33,521 nucleotides of DNA from Chloroflexaceae bacterium (GTDB lineage: Bacteria; Chloroflexota; Chloroflexia; Chloroflexales; Chloroflexaceae): NCBI GenBank assembly GCA_025057155.1, contig JANWYD010000031.1, positions 1 through 33,521 on the forward strand, read 5' to 3'. This document shows positions 7,716-16,430 of the stretch, one piece after another. Numbering within the stretch: the stretch's first letter is position 1; every line of letters begins with the position of its first letter. The notes under the pieces are model-generated. The model had not been told where the DNA came from. It saw only the letters and a program-made list of their open reading frames with translations, and did not search any database. A program made the position numbers and the translations under genes.

Positions 7716-7776
7716 CCGCAGAGCGTGCGGAGGGCGCGGAGGACGGGCGTTCAGAAACCCTCCGCACCCTCTCCGG
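7716..7776. repeat. Dispersed imperfect palindrome, CCGCAGAG family, copy 1
   Basis: A left arm CCGCAGAGCGTGCGGAGGG faces a right arm CCCTCCGCACCCTCTCCGG, so the element can fold into a long interrupted hairpin. Related copies are at 12291-12345 and 24631-24694. Confidence 0.6.
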
Positions 7777-7808
7777 ACGGAGGTGAACCCTGCCCGCCCG
7801 CCTTCGTG

Positions 7809-7837
7809 TTGCCCCCGGCGGCGGACTGGGGTAGAAT
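7809..7837 (+). promoter_or_regulatory. Sigma-70-like promoter for the glutamine cyclotransferase gene
   Basis: TTGCCC (7809-7814), a 17-bp spacer, and TAGAAT (7832-7837), about 33 bp before the start codon. Confidence 0.55.
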
Positions 7838-7870
7838 GCCCGCACGTGAAGTACATGAGGACCTACGTTG

Positions 7871-8908
7871 ATGCAACCGACTGCCCTCCCGCGCCTGCTG
7901 GCGATGGTAGCCGCCATTGCCTTCGCCGCCGGCTGCGCGCCGCCCCGCACCGCCACGCCTGCACCCTCCCCCCCGCCCGTCGGGGGAGAGGCATCCGCCG
8001 CGCCTTCGCCGACGCCGCCACGCGCCTACCCGGGCTCCGAGGAGACGCGGGTCTCCCCCGTCCCTACCGGCGTTCCCGCGCTGCTCGCTTCGCCGAACCC
8101 CGTCGCTGAAGCCGCGCTGCTCCTCTCTGCCCGCGTTGTGCGGAGTTACCCGCACGACCCCCAGGCCTTCACCCAGGGCCTGGTCTACCTCGACGACGCC
8201 AGTTTCTACGAGGGCACTGGCCTGAACGGGGCCTCGTCGCTGCGCAAGGTTGATCTCGCCAGCGGGCAGGTTACGGCGATCTTCAACCTGGAGCGCGAGT
8301 ACTTTGGCGAGGGCATCGCCGTTGTTGGCGAGCGCGTCTTCCAGTTGACCTGGCGCAGCGGGGTGGGGTTCATCTATACCTACGCCAGCGGGGCCTTCAA
8401 CCGCGTGGGAACCTTCACCTACCCGCCAGCGGGCCGCTCCCTGCCCGTCGAGGGGTGGGGGCTGACCTTCGATGGCGCGCGGCTGATCATGAGCGATGGC
8501 ACGGCCAGCCTCTACTTTGTTGACCCCGAAGCCACCGCCCGCACCGGTACGCTCGCCGTCACCGGCCAGGTGGAGGTGCGCGACGATCGCGGTCCGGTGA
8601 CCTGGCTGAATGAACTGGAGTACGTGAACGGCGAGGTCCTCGCCAATATCTGGCAGTCGGATCGCATCGCCAGGATTGACCCGGCGACGGGGCGGGTGCT
8701 GGCTTACGTGGATCTGAGCGAGTTGCGCTCGCTGCTGCCGCCTGCCGAGTATGGCCCCTCGCCGCCTGAAGTGCTCAATGGCATCGCCTACGATGCCGCC
8801 AGCGGGCGGCTCTTTGTAACTGGCAAGCTCTGGCCCCGCGTGTTCGAGATTGAACTGGTCGAGACGGCCTGGCGCATCCATCTGCCGCTGGCCCGGACCA
8901 TTCTGTGA
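7871..8908 (+). CDS. Glutamine cyclotransferase-family lipoprotein
   Basis: A 345-residue protein related to plant-type glutaminyl-peptide cyclotransferase, which forms N-terminal pyroglutamate with loss of ammonia. It has a lipoprotein signal peptide (LLAMVAAIAFAAGC, acylated Cys22), then a Pro/Ala-rich linker to about residue 75. A beta-propeller-like domain follows, with the family motifs YPHDPQAFTQGLVY, YEGTGLNGASSLRKVDL, WLNELEYVNGEVLANIWQSDRIARIDP and LNGIAYDAASGRLFVTGKLWP. It should act outside the membrane. The ATG at 7871 is preferred over the TTG one codon earlier; GAGGA lies about 16 nt upstream. The next gene is another lipoprotein on the same strand, 82 bp on. Confidence 0.92.
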   Translation: MQPTALPRLLAMVAAIAFAAGCAPPRTATPAPSPPPVGGEASAAPSPTPPRAYPGSEETRVSPVPTGVPALLASPNPVAEAALLLSARVVRSYPHDPQAFTQGLVYLDDASFYEGTGLNGASSLRKVDLASGQVTAIFNLEREYFGEGIAVVGERVFQLTWRSGVGFIYTYASGAFNRVGTFTYPPAGRSLPVEGWGLTFDGARLIMSDGTASLYFVDPEATARTGTLAVTGQVEVRDDRGPVTWLNELEYVNGEVLANIWQSDRIARIDPATGRVLAYVDLSELRSLLPPAEYGPSPPEVLNGIAYDAASGRLFVTGKLWPRVFEIELVETAWRIHLPLARTIL

Positions 8909-8990
8909 GCAAGACGAAGCCAGGCTACAATTTTATGTCAAGCAAAAGGCCCTGTCAAGCCTTAATGCCCGCGTTCCCGGTGGTATGCTG

Positions 8991-9869
8991 ATGAAGCTCT
9001 TTCGCCTTCCCCCGCTTCACCCGTTTACGGCTTCCGTCGTCCTTCTGGCCCTGGCGCTGCTGGCGGCCTGCGGCGCGCAGATCCCGGCGGCGGCGCCCAC
9101 ACCCGCTGCCGCGCCCCGCCTCGCCGCTCCCCCGACGATCACCCCCAGCGGGCTGACCTTCATTGAGCTGGAACCCGGCGTTGGCCCCCATCCTCGCCCC
9201 GGCGATGTGGTTGACGTACACTACCGTGGCGCCCTGGCCGACGGGACGGAGTTCGACAATTCCTACCTGCGCGACGATCCGCTGCAATTCGTCCTTGGCG
9301 CGGGCACAGTCATACCCGGCTGGGACGAAGGCGTCGCGCTGATGCGCCGGGGGGGCAAGGCGCGCCTGATCATCCCCCCGGAACTGGCCTACGGCGCGCA
9401 GGGCGCCGGGGGGGTCATTCCGCCCAATGCCACGCTGACCTTCGAGGTTGAACTGGTGGACATTCGCCGCAATCCGCCTGCCGCCCCGCAGGCGCTGGAG
9501 TCCTCGGCCTACGTAACCACTCCGAGCGGCCTGAAGTACGCCGACCTGGAGACGGGCACGGGCGCCGAAGCGCGGCCCGGGGCAATGGTGGTGGTGCACT
9601 ACACCGGCTGGCTCGACGATGGCACGCGCTTCGAGACCTCCCTGCTCCCTACCCGGCCTATGGGACGCCAGGAGCCGTATGAGTTTCGCCTGGGCGACGG
9701 CGAGGCGATCCCGGGCTGGGAGGAGGGCATTGCCGGGATGCGCGTAGGCGGGCTGCGCCAGCTCATCGTGCCGCCGGAGCTGGCCTACGGCGAGCGGGGC
9801 GCCGGCGGGGGAAAGGTGCCCCCCGGCGCGACGCTGGTGTTTGAAATTGAGTTGCTGGAGGTCAGGTGA
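8991..9869 (+). CDS. Lipoprotein with two tandem FKBP-type peptidyl-prolyl isomerase domains
   Basis: A 292-residue lipoprotein carrying two FKBP folds, which catalyse cis-trans isomerisation of prolyl bonds in extracytoplasmic proteins. The signal peptide ends in a lipobox LLAAC (Cys27). FKBP-1 spans about residues 45-152 (GDVVDVHYRGALADGTEFDNSY, VIPGWDEGVALMRRGGKARLIIPPELAYG, PPNATLTFEVEL). FKBP-2 spans about 170-291 (VVVHYTGWLDDGTRFETS, IPGWEEGIAGMRVGGLRQLIVPPELAYGERGAGG, PPGATLVFEIELLEV). The second has an insertion after its FETS motif (PTRPMGRQEPYEF). ATG at 8985 (two codons earlier) is an equally possible start; a GGTGG precedes it. Tandem FKBPs in one short lipoprotein are less common than single ones. 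Confidence 0.93.
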   Translation: MKLFRLPPLHPFTASVVLLALALLAACGAQIPAAAPTPAAAPRLAAPPTITPSGLTFIELEPGVGPHPRPGDVVDVHYRGALADGTEFDNSYLRDDPLQFVLGAGTVIPGWDEGVALMRRGGKARLIIPPELAYGAQGAGGVIPPNATLTFEVELVDIRRNPPAAPQALESSAYVTTPSGLKYADLETGTGAEARPGAMVVVHYTGWLDDGTRFETSLLPTRPMGRQEPYEFRLGDGEAIPGWEEGIAGMRVGGLRQLIVPPELAYGERGAGGGKVPPGATLVFEIELLEVR

Positions 9870-10201
9870 GACCGCCCCTGTCGGATTGTAGATAGTGGAT
9901 TGCCGTATATCGCGTCCCAGTGAGACGCAACGATAATGCGCCAGCAATCTGTTCGACGGGAACTGGCGCCATGCCCTCTTCTCAGGGGTAGGGTTTTTCG
10001 AGCGAGCAGGGGTTTTCGGCATTCCAATGCGCTTACAGTCCTCACCCCCCCGCCCCCCCTCTCCCGCTCGCGGGAGAGGGAGGAGCTGGGCATCCCGATA
10101 CCCCGGATGGCGCATGCTCGCGTCGCATGCGCCGGAAAATCCTACCTCTGAGAAGCCGTGCCTCCTTCCTGTCTCTCCAAATGGTGACACAGGTGTGAAC
10201 C
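9870..10201. other. Intergenic region with a strong CCCTCTCCC hairpin
   Basis: No gene is supported in these 332 bp. The main feature is an 11-bp perfect hairpin at 10057-10080. The region also carries the upstream DNA of menC, where no clear promoter was identified. Confidence 0.6.
10057..10080. repeat. Perfect hairpin, CCCTCTCCCGC / GCGGGAGAGGG
   Basis: An 11-bp perfect inverted repeat around a 2-nt loop (or 10 bp around CTCG), preceded by a C-run. Similar pyrimidine/purine hairpins occur at 23329-23359 and 23373-23391. Such elements are often dispersed intergenic repeats. It could also end transcription from the FKBP gene, but there is no T-tract. Confidence 0.6.
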
Positions 10202-11308
10202 ATGCGCATCGAACGGATCGAACTCAGACGGATCGAACTGCCCTATGTCACGCCCTTCGAGACCAGCGGCTGGCGCGAGCTGGCCAATCACTCGGTGATC
10301 GCGCGCGTAGAGGCCGAAGGAGCGGCTGGCTGGGGTGAGGCCCCCGTCGGCGTTGGCCCGTGGTATAACGAAGAGACCCAGAGCACCGCCTGGGTCATTG
10401 GGCGCGAGATCCTGGGGCCGCTGCTCCTCAAGGCCGAGGTGCGCCGCCCCGAGGACGTGGACGCCCTCTTCGCCCGCGTGCGCGGCAACCGTATGGCCCG
10501 CTCGGCCTTTGAGTTCGCCGTCTGGGACCTGATGGGGCGCCTGGAGAGGCGTAGCCTGAGCGCCATGCTCGGCGGTACACGCAACCGCGTGGACGTTGGC
10601 GTGAGCGTGGGCGTGCAGCCCGACATTGACACCCTGCTCAGCGTCGTCGGCGGCTACATTGAGGCCGGCTACCGGCGCGTCAAGCTCAAGATCAAGCCCG
10701 GCTGGGACGTGGAACCGACCCGCGCCGTCCGCGAATGCTGGCCTGACCTGCGCCTCCAGGTAGACGCCAACAGCGTGTACACTCTCGACGACGCCGGCCA
10801 CCTGGCGCAACTCGACGCCTTCGATCTGCTGCTCATTGAACAGCCCCTGGCTCACGACGACATCATTGACCACGCAAAGCTCCAGCGTCGCCTGCGCACC
10901 CCTATCTGCCTGGACGAGAGCATCGTCTCGCCGGAGCATGCGCGCTGGGCGATCGAGCTGCGGGCCTGCGGCGTGATCAACATCAAACCCAGCCGTGTCG
11001 GCGGCTTGACCGCGGCCCGGCGCATTCACGATCTGGCCGCCGAAGCAGGGCTGCCGGTGTGGTGCGGGGGAATGCTGGAGACCGGCATCGGGCGCGCCGT
11101 CAATGTGGCCCTGGCGAGCCTCCCCAACTTTGCGCTGCCCGGCGACATCAGCGCCAGCGCGCGCTACTTCCGGCGCGATGTCGTGCGCAACCCCTTCGCG
11201 CTCAACCCCGACAGCACCCTGAGCGTGCCCGAAGGGCCAGGCAGCGGCGCCGAGGTGGACGAGGAGTTTCTCGACAGTGTTACGCTCGAACGGATCGTGC
11301 TGAGGTAA
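10202..11308 (+). CDS. menC: o-Succinylbenzoate synthase (MenC type 2 / N-acylamino-acid racemase family)
   Basis: A 368-residue enolase-superfamily enzyme that dehydrates SHCHC to o-succinylbenzoate in menaquinone synthesis. Catalytic residues are all visible: KLKIK with K163 and K165, metal ligands D188 (VDAN), E213 (LIEQP) and D238 (LDES), and K262 (NIKPSR). These match the numbering of the Amycolatopsis OSBS/NAAAR enzyme almost exactly. The end carries GGMLETGIGRA. Some relatives also racemise N-acylamino acids, so dual activity cannot be excluded, but a menaquinone role suits a phototrophic Chloroflexota member. The ATG at 10202 is preceded by AGGTG. It converges with puhE; no other men gene is nearby. 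Confidence 0.93.
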   Translation: MRIERIELRRIELPYVTPFETSGWRELANHSVIARVEAEGAAGWGEAPVGVGPWYNEETQSTAWVIGREILGPLLLKAEVRRPEDVDALFARVRGNRMARSAFEFAVWDLMGRLERRSLSAMLGGTRNRVDVGVSVGVQPDIDTLLSVVGGYIEAGYRRVKLKIKPGWDVEPTRAVRECWPDLRLQVDANSVYTLDDAGHLAQLDAFDLLLIEQPLAHDDIIDHAKLQRRLRTPICLDESIVSPEHARWAIELRACGVINIKPSRVGGLTAARRIHDLAAEAGLPVWCGGMLETGIGRAVNVALASLPNFALPGDISASARYFRRDVVRNPFALNPDSTLSVPEGPGSGAEVDEEFLDSVTLERIVLR

Positions 11309-11353
11309 AGAGGGAGGCCAGCGATCGCATTCGATTGGGCGCCTGCACCCGGC

Positions 11354-11381
11354 AATCCAAAATCCAAAATCCAAAATCCAG
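11354..11381. repeat. Short AATCCAAA tandem run between convergent genes, copy 1
   Basis: About four units of a 7-bp repeat (ATCCAAA) lie in the gap between menC and puhE. A second run lies at 18118-18142, also between convergent genes. Confidence 0.65.
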
Positions 11382-11388
11382 AATGGCA

Positions 11389-12168
11389 TTACTCCACGGG
11401 CTGCCGCACAGGGATGGTTGCGGGGCGGCGCGCGGGCAGGCCGAGCAGCCAGTGCTCCAGCGCGCCCAGCGCCACCAGCGAGGCGATCAGCGCCAGGCGC
11501 GGCCCCGCCGCTTCGAAGCGGTGCGCGTGCGCCGCCAGCCAGAGCATGACCGCCAGCAGGGTCACCACCGACACCGAGGGCACAAAGAACCAGTTGGTCG
11601 GGCGTTGGGCCCAGTAGCTGCCGAGGTAGCGCAGGTGCGGCGGGAAGAACTCGACGTTCAGCGAACGAACGCCAAGCAGTACATTCAGCTTGGCGCTGTG
11701 CTGCAACCCCCAGCTCAGAATGAAGACCAGCGGGCCGATAACGTTGACCGCATCGTTGAGCAACCAGGCCATCAGCGCCAGTTCGGCGACGACGGCCAGT
11801 TCGTGGTAGAGATGGGTGCCCAGGGCGTAGCCAAAACGCGTGAAACCGCGCGCGGCAGGCGGGCATGGCTTGCGCCATGGCCCGGTGATCGCCCCGGAGT
11901 AGAATGCGAGTTCATGCCATGCCCAGATCAGCGAGCCGGCGATGAACCCGCGGTAGGCCGCCATAAGCCCCACGTCGGCCCGCACTGCCCACAGTTCATG
12001 GTGCGCCAGCGCCAGCAGCGGCAGCGTCACCACCAGAGCGATACGCCCCGCCAGCGGGCCGCGCCGGTTCAACCCAGCCACGACCAGCGTCAACCCCACC
12101 CAGAGCGCGATGGCCGCCAGCGGGGGGTACAGGTACAGATGCGGCCATAGCGGCAGCGGGTAGTCCAT
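11389..12168 (-). CDS. puhE: PuhE / DUF3623 photosynthetic-complex assembly protein
   Basis: A 259-residue polytopic membrane protein recognised as the DUF3623 family, 'putative photosynthetic complex assembly protein 2' (PuhE), found in phototrophic bacteria with type II reaction centres. The diagnostic run is present: HELAFYSGAITGPWRKPCP, HLYHELAVVAELALMAWLL, SAKLNVLLGVRSLNVEFFPPHLRYLGSYW and a final membrane segment VTLLAVMLWLAA. I count six or seven hydrophobic segments. It is thought to help assemble or stabilise the reaction-centre/antenna complex; the exact role is unknown. The ATG at 12166-12168 with GGAAGG upstream is preferred over a TTG start 33 bp earlier. No other photosynthesis gene is adjacent, so it is unlinked from a puf/puh cluster here. 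Confidence 0.9.
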   Translation of the reverse strand: MDYPLPLWPHLYLYPPLAAIALWVGLTLVVAGLNRRGPLAGRIALVVTLPLLALAHHELWAVRADVGLMAAYRGFIAGSLIWAWHELAFYSGAITGPWRKPCPPAARGFTRFGYALGTHLYHELAVVAELALMAWLLNDAVNVIGPLVFILSWGLQHSAKLNVLLGVRSLNVEFFPPHLRYLGSYWAQRPTNWFFVPSVSVVTLLAVMLWLAAHAHRFEAAGPRLALIASLVALGALEHWLLGLPARRPATIPVRQPVE

Positions 12169-12290
12169 CGGCGACGCCTTCCGCCCATTACATTTAGGCA
12201 AGACACTTACGCGGATGGTAACACGACGACAGGGCGGCTGTCAATCAGGCGCGCAACGGATAGCGTCCGCCATCTACCGGGCCCGTTCGC

Positions 12291-12345
12291 GACGCAGAGG
12301 CACGCAAAGGGCTTCGAAAGGTCCACCCTCTGCATGCTCTGCGGT
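12291..12345. repeat. Dispersed imperfect palindrome, CCGCAGAG family, copy 2
   Basis: GACGCAGAGGCACGCAAAGGG faces CCCTCTGCATGCTCTGCGGT around a short centre. It lies in the 215-bp gap between the puhE start and the end of the subtilase gene. Confidence 0.55.
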
Positions 12346-12383
12346 ACATTTGAACGCGGGCGCGTAACGAAGGCGCGCCGCGC

Positions 12384-14498
12384 CTACCACCGCACCAGCG
12401 GCAGCGCGACGCGGGCCTCGGACCCTATACCCCGGAGCGCGAGGTTGCCGCCCTCGCCTTCGGTGGTTACGAATACCGCGCGCCCGGCGTGGGTTCCCAC
12501 AGTGGTCGGTGTAAAGGCGATCAACAACGTACAGCTCGCCCCCGGCGCCAGGTCGAACGGAAACGCGGCGGGGCAAGTACCGCCACGGCGAGCGAAGCTC
12601 CCCTCGAGGTCGAGCCGCGTCACGGCGATTGGCGCACCGCCCCCATTCGCCACCATGACCGGCAGCGTGGCGGCGGTTCCCAGCCGGTGCGCGCCAAAGT
12701 CCAGCGTGGAGGCATCCAGCGCCAGCCGGCCCGAGGCCGTAGTATCCTGAATGATCAACGTCAGGCTGGACGGTCCGGCGAGGGTCGCGCGCTCAGGGTC
12801 GCCGAGGGTGATCGTGATCGTCTCGCCGGGATCGCGTTCGGCGTCAGACTCGACCCTGAATCTCAAGGTTGCTGAACGCTGCCCTGGCGGGAAAACGATG
12901 CTGCCCTGGCGCAGGGTGTGATCGGCCTGGCTCGCCGTGCCCCCCACGGTGTAGGGCGCGGACACCTCTCGATTGCTGGCGAGGTTCAGGGTCAGGGTGA
13001 TGGTTACCTCGTCGCCCTCGGACACCACTCGCGGATTGTCAGTGAAGCTAAGCTGGCGCACGCGACGGGCGGCCTCTTCGACCGCCGCGCCAGCGTTGAG
13101 GATGCCCGTACCACAGCGGCCAATACACCCGCTGCCGCCGGGAAAGGGCGTAACCGTGTCGCGCAGGATTTGCAGCACCTCGGCCCGGCTCAAGCCGGGG
13201 TTGGCCGAGAGCATCAGGCTGATCGCCCCGGCCACGTGGGGCGTGGCCATGCTCGTACCCCGGTAGCCGGCGTAGGTGTCGCCGGTCGGCGATGGCGCAG
13301 TGGTGCTGCTGTTGACCGTCGAGACCACAGTGGCGCCGGTGTCGCCGCCCGGCGCGGCGAGGGTGACCAGCGATCCATAGTTGCTGTACGAGGCCCGGTT
13401 GCCGGAGAGCGTTGAAGCGGCCACAACCACCACGCCCGAGCAATTGGCGGGGATCATGCTCGACGCCGATGTGTTGGAGTTTCCGGCGGCGACCACGACA
13501 ATCGCGCCGGCCTGGTTTGCGGCGTTGATGGCGTTCTGCATCGTAGCCGGGCACGTGCTGCCCCCGCCGCCAAGGCTTAGATTAAGCACCCGGGCCGGGG
13601 TAGGATTGTCCGGCACGCCGGGCACGGGTAGACCGGCCGCCCAGCGCAGGGCGTCGGCGATGTCGCTCAGAGTGCCGCCGCACTTGCCCAGTACGCGCAC
13701 GATGAGCATCGGCGCGTCCCAGACGGCCCCGGCAATGCCGCGGTCGTTATTGGCGCGAGCGCCGAAAATGCCCGCCACGTGCGAGCCGTGCCAGCTACTC
13801 GGAGATACCGGGCAATTCCCTGTCGCCTCGGCTGAGGTTACCCAATCACCCGGATCGCTCGGGTCAGGGTCGCGCCCATTGCCATCATTGGCATTGAACA
13901 GGGTTGAAATAAAGTCGTAGCCGGGATTGCCCGCCGGGGTGCGCCCGGCGAGATCCTCGTGGGTAAGGAGGCCGCCCGTGTCGAGGATCGCGCTGACGAT
14001 GGCCGGGCTGCCGGTAGTGATCATCCAGGCGTCGGGGAAGTTGGCCCCGTACCTGGCGCTGGTGACGGACTGAAGGTTCCACTGAGCGGCGGCATACAGC
14101 GTGTCGTCTGGAACCACGGTTGGGAAGAAGATCAGGTCCGGTTCGACATACTCGGCGCCCGATACGGCCGCCAGGCGCTGCGCCAGGCGCCAGGCCTCCT
14201 CGGGCGGGAGCGGCTCAGGCAGGCGCAGCACGTGCGCGCCATCGGCCAGCGTCCGCACATACTCCAGCGGCGTTGCGGCCTGGGCGCTCAACTGCGCGGC
14301 GGCCTGCGAGGGGCTGGCAAGGGTCTCCCGGCCAGTGTCGTCGGACGAAGGAAAGCGCACAATGATCTGCTCGACCGGCGCAACCGGCGGGGGTTCGTTC
14401 GCTTCATCGGCGCGGGCCGGTCTAACCAGGACGAGCAAGAGCAGGGCCAGAGCAATGAGGGTAAATGCTCTGAGCGAACGGGGGATGGGTAGGCGCAT
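12384..14498 (-). CDS. Secreted subtilisin-like serine protease (S8) with Calx-beta-like and Ig-like C-terminal domains
   Basis: A 704-residue exported protease. Residues 1-30 form a signal peptide (AFTLIALALLLLVLV, cleavage near ARA-DE). Residues about 40-128 are a propeptide-like inhibitor region (IIVRFP .. GAEYVEPD). The S8 catalytic domain spans about 140-475, with D173 (ILDTGG), H237 (HGSHVAG), oxyanion N340 (AAGNSN) and S416 (GTSMATPHVAG). Residues about 485-585 resemble a Calx-beta domain (VVSEGDEVTITLTLN, DPGETITITL). Residues about 590-695 resemble a choice-of-anchor/ASPM-type Ig fold (LDFGAHRLGTAATLPVMVANGG, TCPAAFPFDLAPGASCTLLIAFTPT). It probably degrades external protein for nutrition or turns over surface proteins. 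No sortase or anchor motif is seen. Single gene, no operon partner. Confidence 0.94.
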   Translation of the reverse strand: MRLPIPRSLRAFTLIALALLLLVLVRPARADEANEPPPVAPVEQIIVRFPSSDDTGRETLASPSQAAAQLSAQAATPLEYVRTLADGAHVLRLPEPLPPEEAWRLAQRLAAVSGAEYVEPDLIFFPTVVPDDTLYAAAQWNLQSVTSARYGANFPDAWMITTGSPAIVSAILDTGGLLTHEDLAGRTPAGNPGYDFISTLFNANDGNGRDPDPSDPGDWVTSAEATGNCPVSPSSWHGSHVAGIFGARANNDRGIAGAVWDAPMLIVRVLGKCGGTLSDIADALRWAAGLPVPGVPDNPTPARVLNLSLGGGGSTCPATMQNAINAANQAGAIVVVAAGNSNTSASSMIPANCSGVVVVAASTLSGNRASYSNYGSLVTLAAPGGDTGATVVSTVNSSTTAPSPTGDTYAGYRGTSMATPHVAGAISLMLSANPGLSRAEVLQILRDTVTPFPGGSGCIGRCGTGILNAGAAVEEAARRVRQLSFTDNPRVVSEGDEVTITLTLNLASNREVSAPYTVGGTASQADHTLRQGSIVFPPGQRSATLRFRVESDAERDPGETITITLGDPERATLAGPSSLTLIIQDTTASGRLALDASTLDFGAHRLGTAATLPVMVANGGGAPIAVTRLDLEGSFARRGGTCPAAFPFDLAPGASCTLLIAFTPTTVGTHAGRAVFVTTEGEGGNLALRGIGSEARVALPLVRW

Positions 14499-14636
14499 AT
14501 ATGTTTCCTGTCAGGTATCCTTGCGGCTTCGCCGCCCAGAACAGGTGTGAAAGCGACCGTTTCCGTGAGATCGCGGTCCTTCCCGGACTTCGCCTGCGTG
14601 ATCCATTTTCGCATCGGTGCATTACGAATAGTTAAA

Positions 14637-14665
14637 CGAAAAATTGGGAGGGCTTTGCCCTCCCA
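14637..14665 (-). terminator. Rho-independent terminator of lipA
   Basis: On the minus strand a 9-bp stem (TGGGAGGGC / GCCCTCCCA) with an AAA loop is followed by TTTTTCG. It lies about 35 bp after the lipA stop and has the classic intrinsic-terminator form. Confidence 0.85.
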
Positions 14666-14698
14666 GACAGAATGATACGCCGGCAACGTATCCGAGGC

Positions 14699-15616
14699 TC
14701 AGTGCTGCGGGGCCCCGACGTGAAGATGGGCATGGTAGCTCGAACGCACCAGGGGGCCGCTCTCCACGTGGCGAAAGCCGCGGCGCAGCCCCTCGGCCCG
14801 AAAGTGGGCGAACTCCTCTGGCGTCACGTAGCGATCCACGGGCCAGTAGCTCGAGTCGGGAGCCAGATACTGCCCGATGGTCACCACGTTGACATCAACG
14901 GCGCGCAGGGCGTCAAGCACCTCGAGCACCTCGGCATTGGTCTCGCCGGCCCCGACCATCATCCCACTCTTGGTCACCAGGTGGGGATCGAAGGCGCGAG
15001 CGCGGGCCAGCAGTTCCAGACTCTGCTCGAAGCGGGCGCGGGGGCGGAAGCGCCGGAAGAGCCGCGGCACGGTCTCGATATTGTGGTTGAGCACATCAGG
15101 ACGGGCGTCCAGCACCATCTGGAGGGCGTCCCAGTTGCCGTCGAAGTCAGGGATGAGCACTTCGACCTTACATTCGGGCACGCGCTCGCGGATCAGGGTA
15201 ATGGTGCGGGCAAAAATATGCGCGCCCCCGTCGGGCACATCGTCGCGGTTGACCGAGGTGAGCACGGCAAAGCGCAGCCGCAGGTGGGCCACCGACTCCG
15301 CGACCCGTTCCGGCTCGCTCTCGTCAATTGGCTGCGGCTTGCCTTTGCCGATGGCGCAGTAGCGGCAGCCGCGCGTGCAGATGTCCCCCAGGAGCAGGAA
15401 CGTCGCGGTCCGGTGGTTCCAGCACTCGCCGATGTTGGGGCAACGGGCCTCCTCGCACACAGTATGCAGGCCCTTTTCGCGCATCAGGCGGTGCACATCG
15501 GCGTAATTCGCGCCGGAGGGCGCGCGGGCCTTCAGCCATTCCGGGCGCCGCGGGCGCGGCGCGGGCGCGGGGTCGCCGGCCACGCCAATCGCAGAGAGGG
15601 GGATCAGTTCAGCCAT
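14699..15616 (-). CDS. lipA: Lipoyl synthase LipA
   Basis: A 305-residue radical-SAM enzyme that inserts two sulfur atoms into protein-bound octanoyl groups. It shows both cluster motifs: the auxiliary-cluster CX4CX5C (C54, C59, C65; CEEARCPNIGEC) and the radical-SAM CX3CX2C (C80, C84, C87; CTRGCRYC). The C-terminal RSSYHA supplies the Ser that ligates the auxiliary cluster. Length is normal. It lies 93 bp downstream of lipB on the same strand, the usual pairing for lipoate synthesis on 2-oxoacid dehydrogenase E2 subunits and glycine-cleavage H protein. A clear terminator follows it. Confidence 0.97.
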   Translation of the reverse strand: MAELIPLSAIGVAGDPAPAPRPRRPEWLKARAPSGANYADVHRLMREKGLHTVCEEARCPNIGECWNHRTATFLLLGDICTRGCRYCAIGKGKPQPIDESEPERVAESVAHLRLRFAVLTSVNRDDVPDGGAHIFARTITLIRERVPECKVEVLIPDFDGNWDALQMVLDARPDVLNHNIETVPRLFRRFRPRARFEQSLELLARARAFDPHLVTKSGMMVGAGETNAEVLEVLDALRAVDVNVVTIGQYLAPDSSYWPVDRYVTPEEFAHFRAEGLRRGFRHVESGPLVRSSYHAHLHVGAPQH

Positions 15617-15692
15617 AGCACCTGTTTCTAGCCAGAAGGGGAAAGCCGGTTCTTCCCCGGGTCTGTCTGAGGCGGAACCCTCGGGGTAGCCA

Positions 15693-15707
15693 CAACCCGG
15701 AGGGTTG
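15693..15707. repeat. Dispersed hairpin CAACCC-GGA-GGGTTG, copy 2 (3' of lipB)
   Basis: A 6-bp inverted repeat with a GGA loop, 2 bp after the lipB stop and inside the lipB-lipA gap. It matches the copy after selD. Confidence 0.6.
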
Positions 15708-15709
15708 CG

Positions 15710-16399
15710 CTACAATTGTACCCCATCTTCGGGGTAAAGCTCGACGCCAAAGACCGCCGCGAAGTGCCTGAGCAGGGTTGAGGCCACGGCATCAAGGGGC
15801 GGGGCATGGCCGAGCAGGCGCTCCAGCGAGGTAACGGCGCGATCGGCGATCCCGCAGGGCACAATCTGGGCGAAGCCACTCAGGTCGGTGCTGACGTTGA
15901 GCGCAAAGCCGTGCGAGGTGACGCCGGAGGCGCTGAGCCGGACGCCGACGGCGCAGATCTTGGCCCGTCCCCCGGCGACCCACACCCCGGTCAGCCCCGG
16001 AACCCGCTCGCCTGTTACGCCGTAGTCCGCCAGGGTGCGGATGATCGTCTCTTCCAGCGCCCGCAGGTAGCGGCCAAGGTCGCCGCCGTGCTGGGAGAGC
16101 TTGAGGATCGGGTACCCGACCAGTTGCCCGGGGCCGTGATAGGTCACGTCACCGCCGCGGTCGCTGGCAACCACAGTCACGCCGCGGCGGTGCAGCTCGT
16201 CGGGAGACAGGAGCACGTGGGCGGGGTTGGCGCGCGCGCCAAGGGTGATGGTGGGGGGATGTTCCAGCAGCAGCAGCGTGTCGGGGATGCGCCCGGCCGA
16301 GCGCGCGGCGACCAAGTCACGCTGCAAGGCGAGAGCCGTCGCGTAGGGCAGCATACCGGGCCGGACGAGACGGATGGTGCGCTGGACGGTGGCGGTCAT
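15710..16399 (-). CDS. lipB: Lipoyl(octanoyl) transferase LipB
   Basis: A 229-residue enzyme that moves octanoyl groups from acyl carrier protein to lipoyl domains. The signature RGGDVTYHGPGQLVGYP is at residues 81-97, and the acyl-thioester Cys182 (VPCGI) and Lys147 (GRAKICAVGV) form the catalytic pair. The frame is open to 16441, but homology begins near the ATG at 16397-16399 (MTATVQRTIRLVRPGM), so that start is chosen. It precedes lipA and is probably co-transcribed with it. Confidence 0.96.
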   Translation of the reverse strand: MTATVQRTIRLVRPGMLPYATALALQRDLVAARSAGRIPDTLLLLEHPPTITLGARANPAHVLLSPDELHRRGVTVVASDRGGDVTYHGPGQLVGYPILKLSQHGGDLGRYLRALEETIIRTLADYGVTGERVPGLTGVWVAGGRAKICAVGVRLSASGVTSHGFALNVSTDLSGFAQIVPCGIADRAVTSLERLLGHAPPLDAVASTLLRHFAAVFGVELYPEDGVQL

Positions 16400-16430
16400 G
16401 CTTCCAGTATACCACCGCCCGGGGTAAAAG

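Larger units (their letters stand above)
7560..7870. other. Divergent intergenic region between the CBS gene and the glutamine cyclotransferase gene
   Basis: It holds the CBS gene's ribosome-binding site, a CCGCAGAG-type dispersed repeat (7716-7776), and the promoter of the rightward gene (7809-7837). No small gene is supported. Confidence 0.6.
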
